A stretch of 64,000 nucleotides of DNA from Mauremys mutica (taxonomy: Eukaryota > Chordata > Testudines > Geoemydidae). Location: contig NC_059082.1 in the NCBI RefSeq assembly GCF_020497125.1, positions 59,970,948 through 60,034,947 of the forward strand, in the 5' to 3' direction. This document shows positions 12,836-25,420 of this stretch, in pieces (the first letter of the stretch is position 1; every line of letters begins with the position of its first letter). The notes beneath the pieces are model-generated. The model had not been told where the DNA came from, did no database searches, and worked only from the letters and a program-made list of their open reading frames with translations. Made by a program: the position numbers and the translations under genes.

Positions 12836-14319
12836 TTAATAATCAGGTGCTGGTAGATGGCACTCAAGAATACATGGCATTGCTCCTGTGGTTTGTAGGA
12901 CTTATAAAACTGCCCATTGTTAGCTGTAAATTATGGTTTTCTGCAGCTCTTTGTATTAGCTCTGAACATGAACTTCCCTTCAACATGCATCACACCACCC
13001 TATGTACAGTACAGTTCAACTTTCCAAGCGATCCTATAGTGATATTCACCCTTGTTGGAAAACACCAAGTCAAAACAGGATCCAGCAGGCCTATCTTCTC
13101 CTGAAATTCTCCTTACGCAGCCATAGAAACTCTTTGTTTTATTTTTTTGAGAGTCCTTGCAGTCCTCATGTATTGGGAGGGATCCCAGTGAATATTTTTA
13201 ACTAAGCCTTCTGGAGCACTTGTCTCTGGTCTCTGTGGCAACAGCTCCTGCCATCTCTCACTCTTACAGCAGTCACTCTGGAAACATTCTGCTGAGAGCT
13301 ACTCTCTTCCCTTTAAAATTTTATTTAGGCAAACTGAGAGAACTAAGCAGAATTCTGCAGCTAATTAGTGTACCTCCTGTACTGGTTTACAGCTGTCTTG
13401 AAAGAATAGGACAATTGCCGAAAAACAGCCTCATAAATCACGGATAAAACCAAACCAGTAAATCATCTTCAGTACTAATTTTACTTAAGGCACAGAGAGT
13501 GTTTTTTTTTAAGCTAATTGTCAGAACAGAACTGGAGAACATTTGTAGTGCCACAAGCCCTCTACCCATCATGTCTTTTGTTACCTGAAATTTAGCAATA
13601 TACTATATTAGAAATGCTCTTTTATGAGAGTTGCTGCATGATTCCCAAACACCTGTTTGTATCAGAAGATTGTGGCATTCTGTTTCAGAACCATCTTAGT
13701 GTTTCAGAGATGAAAAGGAAATGTGCTATGTGTAAAAATGCCTTGATTTATCAGAGGCAAGGCATGTTGTTCACAGAGATAAAGGGTTCTGTTTACAAGG
13801 TATCAGTATCCCTAGAAGAAAGGAATTTCCAATAATTGAATAAGGTGTTCTGAATGTATAGATTAGACTAGAAGGCCAACAGTAAACATGATGAACTTCA
13901 AAAGAACAGCTTCTTATCTCACTGGGGACCTTCATTAACGAGTCACCAGATAGGCAATTACTGTACAGCTCTTGTAATGACCAGGATCAGACACAAGCAA
14001 TCAGCACAGTAGGCAGCAAGAAACCAAGCAGAAAAAACCTGTGAAAATATGCCATTAAATCTTAATTATTCTTCAAAAGAAAACAAGCACAACTAGGGGG
14101 CAAATAACTGTAAGGAATATACAAAACTATATCAGAACCTGCTGGCTCAGGGCAATGATATTTAGTTATTAGCAGCATCAACGTTTATTTAAAGCTAAGC
14201 ACTATGTTCACAGACCATTCAGAGGTGTATTTTTTTTATGTTGGTTAAAAGCTTCAATGAGAGCTAGTCTTGTCTCCACAGGGTTATTTTTTTGTTAGAA
14301 TTAAGAACCTATCTTCTTA
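12836..14319. other. unique sequence
   Basis: No repeat boundary or conserved coding frame recognised. The ORFs of 67-85 codons have no known domain. Confidence 0.4.
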
Positions 14320-14570
14320 TTATTAGCATTACAGTAGCCTTCAGAGGCCCCAGTGGAGACTGGGGTCTTATTGTACAAACAAATAGTGAAAGGGAGTCAT
14401 TTCCACAGAGTTTACAATCTGAATAGGCAAAACAGACAAAGGATGGGAGGAGAAATCGAAGCACAGAAAGGAGAGGTGAATTGTCCAGGTCACACAGCAA
14501 AATCAGGAATAGAACCCAGGGCTTCCCTGAGTCTGAATTCAGTGCCCTATTCACTTAGATAGGCTCCCTC
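14320..14570 (-). repeat. MIR-type SINE, near full length
   Basis: Read on the minus strand it has the MIR layout: a core containing the reverse of GGTCACACAGC (14490-14500) and ATAGAACCCAGG (14511-14522), then the AGTTTACAATCTGAATAGG block and a TTATTATTAGCATTACAGTAG tail region near 14317-14337. The order on the plus strand (tail first) shows minus orientation. Ancient, about 250 bp. Confidence 0.7.
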
Positions 14571-15317
14571 TGAAGTATCTTTATCAAGTATACTCTGTCT
14601 TCTGTCTGATTTAGGAGGTTTTTGCCAATGGCCAATCTTGAAACCTTGCATCATCTAAGTAATCATTCTATCCATGAATAGTCCTGTTTAACTCATTGTG
14701 ACTATCTGAAAGATTAAATATTAATCATGTGAATAAGAGTTCCAGAATCAGGAGCACCATTCCTTATAAGACGTGATCTTGAACTTCCAGCATTTACACT
14801 TTTTAACAGAGTATTTTAAAAAACAACCCAAAGCTTATTTCTCTTTAGTGATATTTTTGTGTATGACTTCAGCCATTCAAAGGTTTGTTTGAATTGATTC
14901 AAAATTATCATGGGTTTGACAATATGGCATATGGTACTGAAAGAATGGTCGTGACTGTGTTGTTACTCCATCTTTAAAGCTTGACACGTTCTTTGACGCA
15001 GACTTCAAAACATCTTCTAACTGGAAGCAGCTGCAGCTGAACCTTGGCTGAACAGTGAGCCTAGAAATACAATGGATTGGTTTCATCTAAAACAATAATG
15101 TCTTTGTATTAAACAGATCCTTTTGTTTTGTTTTTGTTTAAGAGAATGTTTATTTTAAGAGAACTCATTGGCTTATTTGGGATGACTTAATGGCTTATTT
15201 GGAGGTTATAAATTGAAGAACCATGTGATATGTTAGTGGATTTATTACATGGATAGCATCGCCTCCTGTTGGGGCGGGGGGTGATTACAGAAATTGTGGT
15301 AGGTTAGTTATTTACTT
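14571..15317. other. unique sequence
   Basis: Nothing recognised. A 69-codon minus-strand frame (14877-15086) has no familiar features. Confidence 0.4.
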
Positions 15318-15395
15318 AGTTTATTTATTTATTTATTTATAGCCATTTCTATGAGACTCCTCACACAGTATCTGAATGTTTTAAAAATTTGTTAC
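15318..15395 (-). repeat. (TTTA)n and adjacent SINE-tail remnant
   Basis: About six TTTA units are followed by TAGCCATTTCTATGAGACTC and CACAGTATCTGAATG, which resembles the eroded end of a MIR-type SINE in minus orientation. Confidence 0.45.
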
Positions 15396-16699
15396 ATGCC
15401 ATATAGGCATGAATATGGGGAATTACCCAAAGGAAATAGTAGAGCATTTTGCATCCAAAGCTCCCAAATGTGACGGCTGAAATTGGTGATGCATCAATGC
15501 TTTTGATTTTAGTTTTGACTGTCACAATGATATTCCCTAAGCAAGTATTCTTTTAGTTTTCTTGGGAAATCAAAAAAAGATAACAGGAATAATTAATCTG
15601 TTGAGTTTCTTAGCTGCGGTGATCTATAAAACATTTTAAAATTTGTCTAGCCCAATATTTCATCATCTTTTTAGATTCTAAATTGCACTGTTAAACTAGT
15701 GTGTTGTTGACAGCTGAGTATCAGAGATACAACAGTTTGAAGTTGTCAGCCCAGCCAAGGGTGTAGTATGCCTTTGCATTAGCTCTCAAGAAGAAAGTGT
15801 TTCAGTATTCTCTGCATGCAAATAGAATATATATAGACTTCAGCGGTTGAGCTGATTTGTCACATTAGAATACTTTATACAAACAAATAAAATAAAATCA
15901 AAGTTCAACCCACTCCAGTGCACTTTAAAATATCTATGTTAGACATGAACCTTACTTGTTTCTAGATAATTCTGATCTGCATCATATATCGGAGCAGACT
16001 GAGATGTGTTCTCAGTCGAGATTATTTTGTACAAAACCAAATTAGGACAAAAAATCATCCCTGAGACACTTCAGAGTTTAGGCCAGTAACACTTTTTGCT
16101 GATCAATCATTGACTGTTTTTTTTAAAATCATTATTATTTGGGCTAAGTATTTGTGAAAGCCTCATTTGGAATCTTGAAAATCAAGTTTTCTACGTTTGA
16201 ACTGGCTTCTTGGATCATAAACTCTTATGAATTGATATCCTGATTATGTAAGATCCATCACTTTTTTCCCAGTGTGCTACAAAAATAATATTTGCGGCCA
16301 CTATATCTCTAAACTTTCCTGAGGTAGCACAGTCTCAAATTCTTACATGATCTTGCATAGAATTACTCATATATTTAAAATTAGCATATCTATAACTCTC
16401 TATCAGATCAGAACCTTAGTGACTGATTTTTCACAAGCAGACTTCTTCTATATGTGTATAGTAAATGGATAAATTGCACTGACACCCTGAGTATCATTAG
16501 ATAAACAGCAAACCTACTCTATTGGTTAACCTGAAACACAAATTTCTAACTTAACTATACTGTATTAAGTAAAAACTGACCAACAGCTATTGCTATATTC
16601 TTGTTTTCCTTTTGCTCACGTAGTATTTTCTTTCAAATTCTCCAAGTAATGACACATGAGCCTGACTTTTATTAATCAAAACAAATAAATGGGTAGTCA
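15396..16699. other. AT-rich unique sequence
   Basis: No gene or well-preserved repeat recognised. Confidence 0.45.
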
Positions 16700-16862
16700 G
16701 CCATGTCTCTAGAACAGTAAATATTATTCTCATACTGTGCATGGGAATACAAAACAATGAGGTTAAGTAACTTGCCCAAGATCACACAGTCAGTGAGTTT
16801 CAGAGTTGGGATTAGAATTCAGGAGCTCAGGGCTCCAACTTTCATGTTTAGTTCACTATCAG
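16700..16862 (-). repeat. MIR-type SINE
   Basis: The core AGGTTAAGTAACTTGCCCAA with AGATCACACAG and a TTAGAATTCAGGAG block is the reverse complement of the MIR core. Both ends are eroded. Confidence 0.7.
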
Positions 16863-17855
16863 TGCTGCTCAGTTCACAAACAATGCTTTCTCTTTCTTTT
16901 TAACCATGTCATGTGGCTTTAATTAGAGCCTGTATATCCTCATTGGTGGTAATAATATCAACAGCTACTGTTCTATGATTCCTATCTGTACAGGCTTATC
17001 ACATACTTCCTATGTTAGAAAGCAGGGGTGTTGGACTTGAGTTCATGACCTGAGCTGAGAGTGACCTTTATGGTGAGACACTGTAGTTATCTCTTGCTCT
17101 TCATTTCTGCTGCTTCATATTTGTCCTTTGCTTTCACACTCAACCTTTCCTATTTTTCTTGACATCTTTGACATCAATCGGGCTGGCAGGTCAATGTGAG
17201 CAGTAGTCTTTCCCTCTGGATGTGTAAAACATGGCACCTATGTAATATACTTGGACACCAGTGACCTAGAATGAAACTAAGTTGACTAACAAATGCAGGT
17301 CTTTGGTATTGCATTAAAGCGCTAGCCTGGAAAAGAGACTCTGATGTCCTAATCTTTATTATACTGAATGTAAGTTTTAAATTAGTCAAATATTTGTATT
17401 TGTAATATTGTGAACTTTAACTTTTTAATCTTGCCTTTGGCACATTTGTCTGAAGTTCCCCTCCGGAACATGTTCCCCTGGATTATCTGTCAGTGGCTGA
17501 GTTCTGACAAGTTTCAGATCGCACTATAGGGAGTTTATTTTTTGTTTAGTCAAGTTTCTGACAGAACATTTTTGTGTTTGTGACACTTGTGTGCTAGATG
17601 CTGTGTAAGGCAAATAAAATATTTTGCTGCAGTAAAGTGAATACGTATATAAACTTTTTGAAGGTGAATAACTGGAATTATAAGAGAAATCTGAGGAAAG
17701 AAGAGATGTGGTAAATATATGCATATCTAACACTTTGTTTCAGTTGAAACATGGCATAACTTTAAATACCCAAACAGAGTTGAGGTTTTTTCAGTATGCA
17801 GGAGGGAACACTGTAGAACAGAGTCAGTGAATCTTCAGGTAGATAGCTGCTATAA
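16863..17855. other. unique sequence
   Basis: No repeat or gene recognised. Two minus-strand frames of about 70 codons are unsupported. Confidence 0.4.
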
Positions 17856-18049
17856 GCCAAGACTTTCAAAAAATGAAAACTAGTGATTTTTGGATACCCA
17901 ACTTAAGACCTCTTAATGGGGCCTGATATCTCAATGGTGGGTCCCCAGTACTTTCTGAAAATCAGATTCCTTTCAGGAGTCTCTAGTAAGCCCCACCACC
18001 CCCCAAAAGTTGAGGTGCCAAACTCTTGAGTCAACTTGAAAATCTTGGC
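17856..18049. repeat. fold-back (palindromic) repeat, copy 1
   Basis: Starts GCCAAGACTTTCAAAAAATG and ends GAAAATCTTGGC, so the ends are inverted copies of each other. The inner arms (AACTAGTGATTTTTGGAT on the left, the reverse of GAGGTGCC on the right) also pair imperfectly. Two relatives occur at 22832-22992 and about 57694-57880. No coding capacity; the superfamily is not determined. Confidence 0.6.
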
Positions 18050-18564
18050 CAGAGGTTCTAAGCTTGATTCCAGAAAATGAAAACAGGCACTATTCCTGGC
18101 AGCAACTGCATGGTAAGTGCTTCCTTCATCTTGCCTTTAGGATGGCCACTAGGATGTTCTAGGTGTGCGAGTGCTGAAAATGTTTATCTGACACAAAGGG
18201 AGATTCTGAATATTTTGAATATACTGGCTGTGTCATTCATATGGACTGATATTTCTGATAATATTGACATATATATTTGAAGGTCAGCAATGATGCAAAC
18301 TTTCTCCACAAACGGGAAAAGTTCTGTCACGATGCAATGAGATTTGTGTGTTTAATTCCCTTTTATGTTAATGTAGTTAATACGTATAAACATATACCAT
18401 AGCACAGTATTTCCACTGTGGTATCTTACTGTTCTGGCACTTGATTAATTTGCTTTATGGATCCTAAAGAACAATCATAATATATATTATCATATATATT
18501 TTAAAACATCAGTTCAGGGAAAATGTCGATGATTTATTTCTTTTCTTAGACTCCATGTGGCTTT
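18050..18564. other. AT-rich unique sequence
   Basis: Includes an ATATATATTATCATATATAT-like dyad near 18480-18500. Nothing else recognised. Confidence 0.4.
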
Positions 18565-18835
18565 CCATTATCAGGGTTACAGGGCTAGCTACACCTTTGA
18601 CCCCTCTGGTCTCTGAGTGTACCCGCCCCAGTACTAGTCTTTGTGTTCTTACTTTTTCTGGGGTGGATTCCTGTGATTCTCCCACTCTAAAATTGGGTCT
18701 TGGGCTATAGCACCCTATGTACCAATCATATTTATCCAGCAGGCGCAAATTGGTTTGACCCTTGCAAGCCTTACCCTTGGGAGCAGTGATCAAACAGCTT
18801 TCTTAGAACACATTTGTTTAATCTTCACAGTTGGA
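18565..18835 (+). repeat. unclassified dispersed repeat, copy A
   Basis: Shares an ordered set of blocks with 41625-41930 and with the two halves at 50577-50642 and 55497-55760. The blocks are GGGTTACAGGGCTAGCTACA, a CTGAGTGTACCC block, TGTGATTCTCCCACTCT (18670-18690), TGGGAGCAGTGATCAAAC and AACAGCTTTCTTAGAACAC. The three copies have the same orientation and length. LTR origin is possible, but no TG...CA ends or transposase were seen. Confidence 0.65.
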
Positions 18836-19489
18836 ACTATAAAAAAAATGATATGCATACAGACTGCCTATCCTATGTAAGGTCCTCCATCATTCTGGAT
18901 TGTTAAGAGGGCTTAAATGCTTCAAACTCCCAAATGGATGGGTGGGTGTCTGTATACGTCTGCTCCTGGGAAACAGCTCCCTGTCAACTGCCCCCATCTT
19001 TAGACAGAGAGAAAAGTTTTAACTGTTATTGTCCTTTTGATCTCTTTGTTCCTAGCCTTTGCAAAACTGTGTGCAACTTTTGGCTAGAGCTAAGGGGAAG
19101 CATCTTTGTACCTAATAGCTTTGATACTGTTTCTTAATCTCCTGTCCTATTTACCAGGATGTGTTTTATCCGCTTGAATTATTTTACCTCCCTACTTCTT
19201 TCCTAACTCAGCCAATCCACGCATATAGTAAACTAACCCCATATAGTCATACAGTAAATGTTCCCATAACCCAAGTATTAATACAGTATCAATAGCACAT
19301 TAATACAGTATTAATAAATTAATACGGCTCAGCCCCATGTCCTTCACGTCCATATTCTTCCTGGAAAACAGATCAGTGACAAGTAAAGGAAAAAGCAAAT
19401 GCAATCTATCCACAGGTATTTGAATTTAGCGTTGAAGACGCTGCACGTCCTATAACAAAAGAAGAAAACATTTCATGATACCTGTAAAG
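18836..19489. other. unique sequence with short AT repeats
   Basis: Includes near-repeats of TTAATACAGTAT at about 19275-19325. No gene recognised. Confidence 0.4.
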
Positions 19490-20180
19490 GTCTGGGACTC
19501 ACCCTGCAGCACCTCCTGCTGGCTGTCTGGGAATTGGCTCGCTTTCCACCTCCGGAGCGCCCTTGGCAGGCTGGTATCATTGCTGCTCGCTGGCTCCCGT
19601 GTCCCTCCTGGACCCCGGTGCCCCTTTTAGGTTGAGGTGCTGCCCTCTGGCAGTACCACCCCCCAGTTTCAGGGTCTCCCCACCCAGGGGAACCCCCAAC
19701 CCTCTATCCCTACCTTGCCTCAGTCATGGGCTACTGCCTGTCACCATCTAGCCCCCACTCACTGGGGCAGGCTGCAGTATCAGCCTACTCATCACCGGCA
19801 AGGTTGGGTTTGGACCTGCTGCCTTGGCCTACCTCTGGGCTGCCCTCTGCAAACCCTAGTACCTGTTGGCCTTCTGCTAGGCTGCAGCCTGGGGCTTTCC
19901 AGGCCAGAGCCTCCCCAGCTCCTCTGCCTTTTCCCCAGTTCTGCTCCACTCAAGTACTCTGCTCAGGTCCCTGCAGCCAAGTCCATCTCCCTCTCAAAGC
20001 TAGAGAGAGTCTGTCTGTGCTTCTGGCCAACTGCCCTCTTATAAGGGCCAGCTGAGCCCTGATTGCACTGGCTACAGCTGTGGCTGCTTTCCTCATCAGC
20101 CCAGTTTTTCTCTGCCACAGCCCTCTCCCGGGCTGCTTTAAGCCCTTCCAGGCAGGAGCGGGGTGACCTGATTGCTAGCA
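19490..20180 (-). mobile_element. GC-rich LTR-like element, minus strand
   Basis: About 690 bp of GC-rich sequence in AT-rich surroundings. On the minus strand it reads like an LTR: a GGCCCTTATAAGAGGGC TATA-box region (20034-20050), then a purine-rich leader with repeated AGAGAG and GGGGAAAAGGC stretches, and near its 3' end GGTGAGTCCCAGACC. The four overlapping ORFs of 62-135 codons in it are proline/serine-rich compositional frames. I see no clear terminal inverted bases or target duplication, so the limits are approximate. Confidence 0.5.
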
Positions 20181-21062
20181 ATAGTTATCTTAAGGCAAAA
20201 AGAAGCATTTCAATGCCACTGATAATGAAGAAGTATGTCTTATTGCTAGTTTTCTTCTTGAAGTATCAGTCATAAATATCTTTCATCAGCCAGGCCAGTT
20301 CTCTCTAGATTTTGGTTAACTCCACTGGCATTAAGCATTTTTTTTTAGCAGAAATAACTGTCAGTTTCCCTATGTGCCTTCATTTTTATGCAAACTTTGC
20401 AGAGGATCAGGAATGTAATAATGCCCTTCAATGAAAGGTATTCTGGTCTATCCAGGTTTAGTCAAACAGTCTATGGTGAGGTCAATGCACTGTATGTAAA
20501 ATGTAAAAGAATGTCAGTGCATTGACTATGGAGGAGATGAAGTGCCTGAGAAATGTCTATAAAAACAAATAAATAAAGGTCGTCTTCAGTGAAATGAATC
20601 TTTTCACATTTGACTTTGTTGTCCTCTCCAGAGACAGGTATTTTTTCCCCTCTCGTGAAGAACAAATGTTACCTTTCTGTCCATTTAATCCTGGAAACAA
20701 ATTTCTCAGAAATACTCATGCTGCCTCCACCTAACGTACCCCAGCATAAGACATAGACATTAAGCTGGCACCATGATATATACCTATCTTGTCTGAAATC
20801 ACTTGGTGTTGGTAATGATGTCCATTGTTTTCTGAAGAATTAATCAAGGATTTGGTGTACTCTAGCTGGAATTGCATTTTAATATCTTAGCTGTCAATCT
20901 ACAAGTATATATATTTCACAGCATACATGCAGCATTATATATGACAGAGTAACTGATAACAGAACAGCTTTAATGTCTGGAGGAGATGAGACTTGCTTTC
21001 ATCAAGATAAAAAATGACATGTTTCAGTACTTTTATGACAAGTAGCAGAAGAGCTACACTAA
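20181..21062. other. unique sequence
   Basis: No gene or repeat boundary recognised. Confidence 0.4.
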
Positions 21063-21353
21063 GGGTACGTCTATACTACCCGCCGGATCGGTGGGTAGTA
21101 ATTGATCTATCAGGGATCTATTCATCGCGTCTCATCTAGATGCGATAAATCAATCCGCGAATCGATGCCCGTACTCCATCTCTGCAGGAGGAGTAAGCAG
21201 TGTCGACGTGGAAGCCGCAGCAGTCAACTCGCCACTGTGAGGACGGCCAGGTAAGTCGAACTAAGATACTTCGACTTCTGCTACGCCAATAGTGTAGCTG
21301 AAGTTGCGTATCTTAGATCGATTCCCCCTCCTCCCTCCAGTGTAGACCAGCCC
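21063..21353. mobile_element. Harbinger-type MITE, 291 bp
   Basis: Starts GGGTACGTCTATACTACC and, read from the other end, GGGCTGGTCTACACTGG. These are inverted ends of the type shared with the large element at 50643. It is CpG-rich compared with its surroundings. Flanking triplets are TAA (21060-21062) and AAA (21354-21356), consistent with an eroded 3-bp TWA duplication. Non-coding; mobilised in trans by a PIF/Harbinger transposase. Confidence 0.75.
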
Positions 21354-22734
21354 AAAGATTTGTTTTATGGCCTTTACTTACTGAGAGGTGTATCTTTTTT
21401 TTTTAACCATAGACACATTTGCTTGCTGATTGCTGGATACTTGCCATTTGACCCAATCACTGTTTAGTAATTAAAAAAAAAAAAAAAAGTACAAAAGACA
21501 TATTTTTTCTTTTGTTGGTTATGCTACTGCCAAGTGGAGTGGTCAATAGTGGGTATTTACATGAGTATGCTGTTTTACAATAGAAATGATACAAAAGGGA
21601 AATACATTTTCTTTAGAAATGTAATGATCCCACTGGTAGTGGCCCACAACTTTTAGCATAAGACAGAAATTGGAGTGATTATGTTCAGATATTTTGGCCT
21701 CAGTTCAGTTCCTTTGAAAGTCCATGGAATGGGATATCTTTTAATTCTTACTTTGAAATCTACGGATGAAAAGTGTTACAAAAGAATTAAGTATGATTAC
21801 CGTTGACACGTCTCCTGTTTATAAAATACTGGTGTTGGTAATGCAATTCTTCTTTCTGTGTCCGATTGCGTAGTGCTATCTGTGCCTGATTTATCCATTC
21901 TTGCATCTCAGTCTGGATTTAATCCAGAGATTAAATTGTTAGAGGTAGAAAGTAGTTACCATTGATAGTCTATGTGTAATTGCCTTTGAGGTCTTAAACT
22001 AATGCCTAAGGACTAGATGTGTACACCAGAAAAGAATAAAAATACCATGGTAATTGGCACTAACTGATACCTTTATTAGTGGTCTCAGCAGAGAGGTTAA
22101 GGACTGAATGGACATGGAGACTGGACAACTTTACCCTTTCACCAAAAGAAGCAATGAGATGCAAATTCTTTGGGTAGCATGAAGAAGTTTACAGTGCCCT
22201 GCTCATGCTGTCTTTTTCTGGGGGTTGAAGGAGGGAGGGACTTGGAGGAATTAAAAGTCTATTTTCTGTGCTTTCAATCTGGCTCCTTTTCCAATTGTTA
22301 AGTTTGCTTAAAGAAATGGCAAGGGCTGGGGGAGAGGCAGAGGAGGAGAGATCAAATATTGAAATAACCAAGCAGATACTGCTAAAACTATTACATTTGA
22401 TCCAACATCTAACACTATACTAGAAAGCTCTGACTTCCATTTAGTACCTAGCTGTAATGGCAAGGATGGAAGAATCTCCTAAAAGGCTTTCCTACTGCTG
22501 TCCAGACAAATCAAGAATGAGTGTGTGTGCACTAGAGTTACAGTACATTGCATGCATACCCCAATTTGAGAGTTACCGAATCTAGGAGGGACAAGTTAAA
22601 TGAGTTTCCATATTCACTCAATCCTTGCCCTTTCTCCAGTCAGACTGTAATTCAAGGTTTCCATAGTGGCAATGGTTTTCATTCATAAAAATAGATGCTC
22701 TGCATTCCTGTGGCTCCTTTCAGGGGATCTTGAC
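21354..22734. other. unique sequence with a poly-A tract
   Basis: An A-run occupies about 21472-21488. The rest shows no identifiable gene or repeat. Confidence 0.4.
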
Positions 22735-23095
22735 AAACCTCTAGCACTTTATCCTCAGCACACTTCTATGAGATGGGTAAGTATTTTTATTTTTATTTTC
22801 CCAATAAGGAAACTGGCACAGAAAAGTTAAAGCCAAGATTTTTTTAAAGCAACTAGTGATTTTTGTGTGCCTAACTTGAGACAACTTATTGAGCACTAGC
22901 CCTTCGCAAATCAGGCCTCTTAAAAGGTGACTTAAGTCAGGCACCTAGAAATTGAGGCATGGAAAACCACTAGTTGCTGTTGAAATCTTGGCTTATGTGT
23001 ACTGTACATGGTCCCACAGGATGTCTGTGGCAACACCAGAAATAAAACCCAGATATTCTGATTCACAGTCTTCAGTGACAAAACCATTCATTCCC
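22735..23095 (-). repeat. MIR-type SINE split by a fold-back repeat
   Basis: The first part (22735-22831) has the minus-strand MIR sequence AAGGAAACTGGCACAGAAAA. The second part (22993-23095) resumes with GGTCCCACAGGATGTCTGTG and an AAACCCAGATATTCTGATTC block. The two parts join into one ordinary MIR if 22832-22992 is removed, which shows that the fold-back repeat is younger than the SINE. Confidence 0.65.
22832..22992. repeat. fold-back repeat, copy 2, inserted in MIR
   Basis: 161 bp beginning GCCAAGATTTTTTTAAAGC and ending GAAATCTTGGC. Long imperfect arms pair around a centre near 22910. TTA occurs on both sides (22827-22829 within GTTAA; 22993-22995), a possible small target duplication. 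Confidence 0.65.
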
Positions 23096-24944
23096 CTGAG
23101 CATCGTTCAAAAATATTATTTAGTTTTCCATAAAACACACTATCAAATCCCCAAGACAAAGAAACTGAAAAGCCATAATAAGACATCTATTTACATTGGT
23201 AACTATTTCTTAAAGATAATGGGAGTAGTATATATTAATTCTTTTGCGTAGTGGTGGGAGATCAGACTGTTCTGGGATGAATGTTTATATCATTGCTGAT
23301 CTTCAACATTATATATTAGCCTTTTGTATTGTGAACACTAGAAACTAGTCCTCTTGAGAGCATGAATTAGTTTTGCTAAGAATAGTCATCAGATGGTAAC
23401 TACTTTCACCAAAATCATCACTAGAATTCCAGACCCGTAGTACTAGACAAAGGCAGACAGAACAACATTTTAAAAGGGGTAAATACAGAATTTTGAACAT
23501 GGGTTTCAAGAGCGCATTACCTGCATTGAATAATGAATAATAGATTCGCTCAGTCTGCCATAAGGCCATGACATAATTGTAATCTGTGTGGTGTTGATTT
23601 GGTAGCCCTCTGAAATGTTCTGTTTTGCTTCGGAAGAACCCTTTTGAATAACAATATGCTAATTTCTTTCTGTTTAAGTAGATATGAGTAGTTAACAGAG
23701 AAAGCAGCCTAAATATAATAGCTTCTTATGATACTGCACACCCGTTAAAATACACTGGAATCCAACAGATCAATAGTTAAATACCATTAAAAACAGTTTT
23801 AAGAAAAAAAACCATAATTGACTTTGCCATATGTCTCATTTTCATACTACACTATCTACAGAGTGAAACACAATCACCGTTCATAGAGAAGCTAATTATC
23901 CACTGTCAGTTAAGCCCTCAATAATTGATCTGTTCGCAGCTGGTAATAACTCCCAAACCCCATTGCAAATTGCATTCAAATAAATGTTTATCCACTGGAG
24001 AATTATTGGAATAGAGCTTCATAGGTTCAGTAAACCCTACTATTAGCAACAGTTGTCTTCTCCAAGTTCTCTATGGTTTTCCTTCAGTCTCCTCTCCCCC
24101 CCTCCCCCCAAATTTATGATTTTACTTTTTGTAGAGATTAGAGCTTTGCAAAATGTCTGCAATCAAACCTGAAATAATGGGGAAACTTAGATTTGGGTCT
24201 TTCTATGAACAGGAAGTGAACCTTTTGAGTAAATCTATACTGTGTTTTGATCAAATTTGAGACCATGTTGTGGTTTTGTCTTCAATATGTGGGGCAAGTT
24301 GCCTTTCAGCATGTTTTGGTGTGAAAGTTGGCAATGTGGTCTGAATTTCATTTTGAGTTTGTTCAAACCTGAAACAAAAAGCAAAGCTTTTGTATGTGAA
24401 GAACTGACACAACTGCAAACCAAATAAAACAGTGGCACAAACTCCAGGATCTGAAACTGCTCAGTTTCCAGGCAGACCTAGTGCATGTATATCTTCCTAA
24501 TCAAACTCTTTTAGATGTTTATACAGCAATCCCACATGATTTCTCCAGATTATAATGTGTGTTATTTCAAATTTAAATGAACTCATTTCACAAATTCCAG
24601 TTATATTTTTTAGTCTGCTTCAAATGCCGGTAGCATATGTTGTTTTTGAATAGCAAATGGGTGTGTTATTTTGTCAAGTACTTTCAAAGTTCACATATGA
24701 TATACACAGGCTTGAAGAGGTCAGTACTCATTTCCCACCTTCATTTCAGTACCACAAAAGACAGTGTGTGTGTGTAGGTACTAGCAGTGGCTATTCTTGA
24801 AGATAATGAATGATGTACATAAAAGTGTTCCTATGAAAATACCTTAGGAAGAGGGGAAAATCATGTTAGCTTGAAGGCCTAAAGTTATGTGATGATTAAA
24901 TATGTGGGAAAGGTAAAAGATGAGTGTAAATGCTTACATTTTTA
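23096..24944. other. AT-rich unique sequence
   Basis: No gene recognised. A short (GT)n lies at about 24763-24774 and a C-rich tract at about 24096-24110. Confidence 0.45.
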
Positions 24945-25045
24945 TGAGCGAGACAAGAAGGGTGAGGAAATATCTTTTATTGGACCAACTTCTGCTGGTG
25001 AAAGAGACAGGCTCTTGAACTTACACAGAGCTCTTCAAGTCACAT
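24945..25045 (-). repeat. reptile dispersed repeat, possibly Penelope-like terminal fragment
   Basis: Carries GAGACAAGAAGGGTGAGGAA-like text (24951-24969, first base differs), then TTTTATTGGACCAACTTCTG, TGGTGAAAGAGACAGGCTC and CACAGAGCTCTTCAAG, which I recognise as a common amniote repeat. On the minus strand it resembles an eroded hammerhead-like fold (see findings). Confidence 0.5.
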
Positions 25046-25149
25046 TTTTAATCTACGAGTGTATATGTGAATTTAGCAATTATTGGTTCTCAGTGTCAGG
25101 CAACTAGTAGTACTTACCCCAGGGTGCCATTAATTTCTAGTCGGTGTTG
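25046..25149. other. short unique spacer
   Basis: Nothing recognised. Confidence 0.35.
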
Positions 25150-25420
25150 TGTTTCTGTGAGGCAGTGTGTCTGGTGGACTGGTGTCATGGAATGGAGAAC
25201 TGGGTTCTAATCCTGGCTCAGACAACAATTTGTGTTACTGTGAGGAAGTCACTCAGGGCCAGTCAGTCAGTGGAAAGATTGCCGTTTATTTAAAAAAGAG
25301 CAGAATCAGACCCTTAATCTCTCTGTGCCTCTGTATCCTCATCTCTAAAATGTGTGTTTATAAATCCCAAGAGTGCACTGAAGTTGAGTTAATTAATGTT
25401 TGCAAAATGCGTGCATAGCC
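25150..25420 (+). repeat. MIR-type SINE, plus orientation
   Basis: In order: a tRNA-like head with ACTGGGTTCTAATCCTGGCT (the B-box region), GAGGAAGTCACTCAGGG, an unmatched middle segment, TTAATCTCTCTGTGCCTCTG, CCTCATCTCTAAAATG, and a TTTATAAAT tail. The middle about 55 bp (25258-25312) does not fit the MIR consensus I know and may be a small insertion. Confidence 0.65.

Noticed and set aside
19563..20181. ORFs of 62-135 codons near 19.6-20.2 kb
   Set aside because: GC-rich LTR-like sequence with compositional frames on both strands; no domain.
14320..25420. tRNA genes at the MIR copies
   Set aside because: B-box-like text belongs to tRNA-derived SINE heads; no cloverleaf with acceptor and anticodon stems can be drawn.
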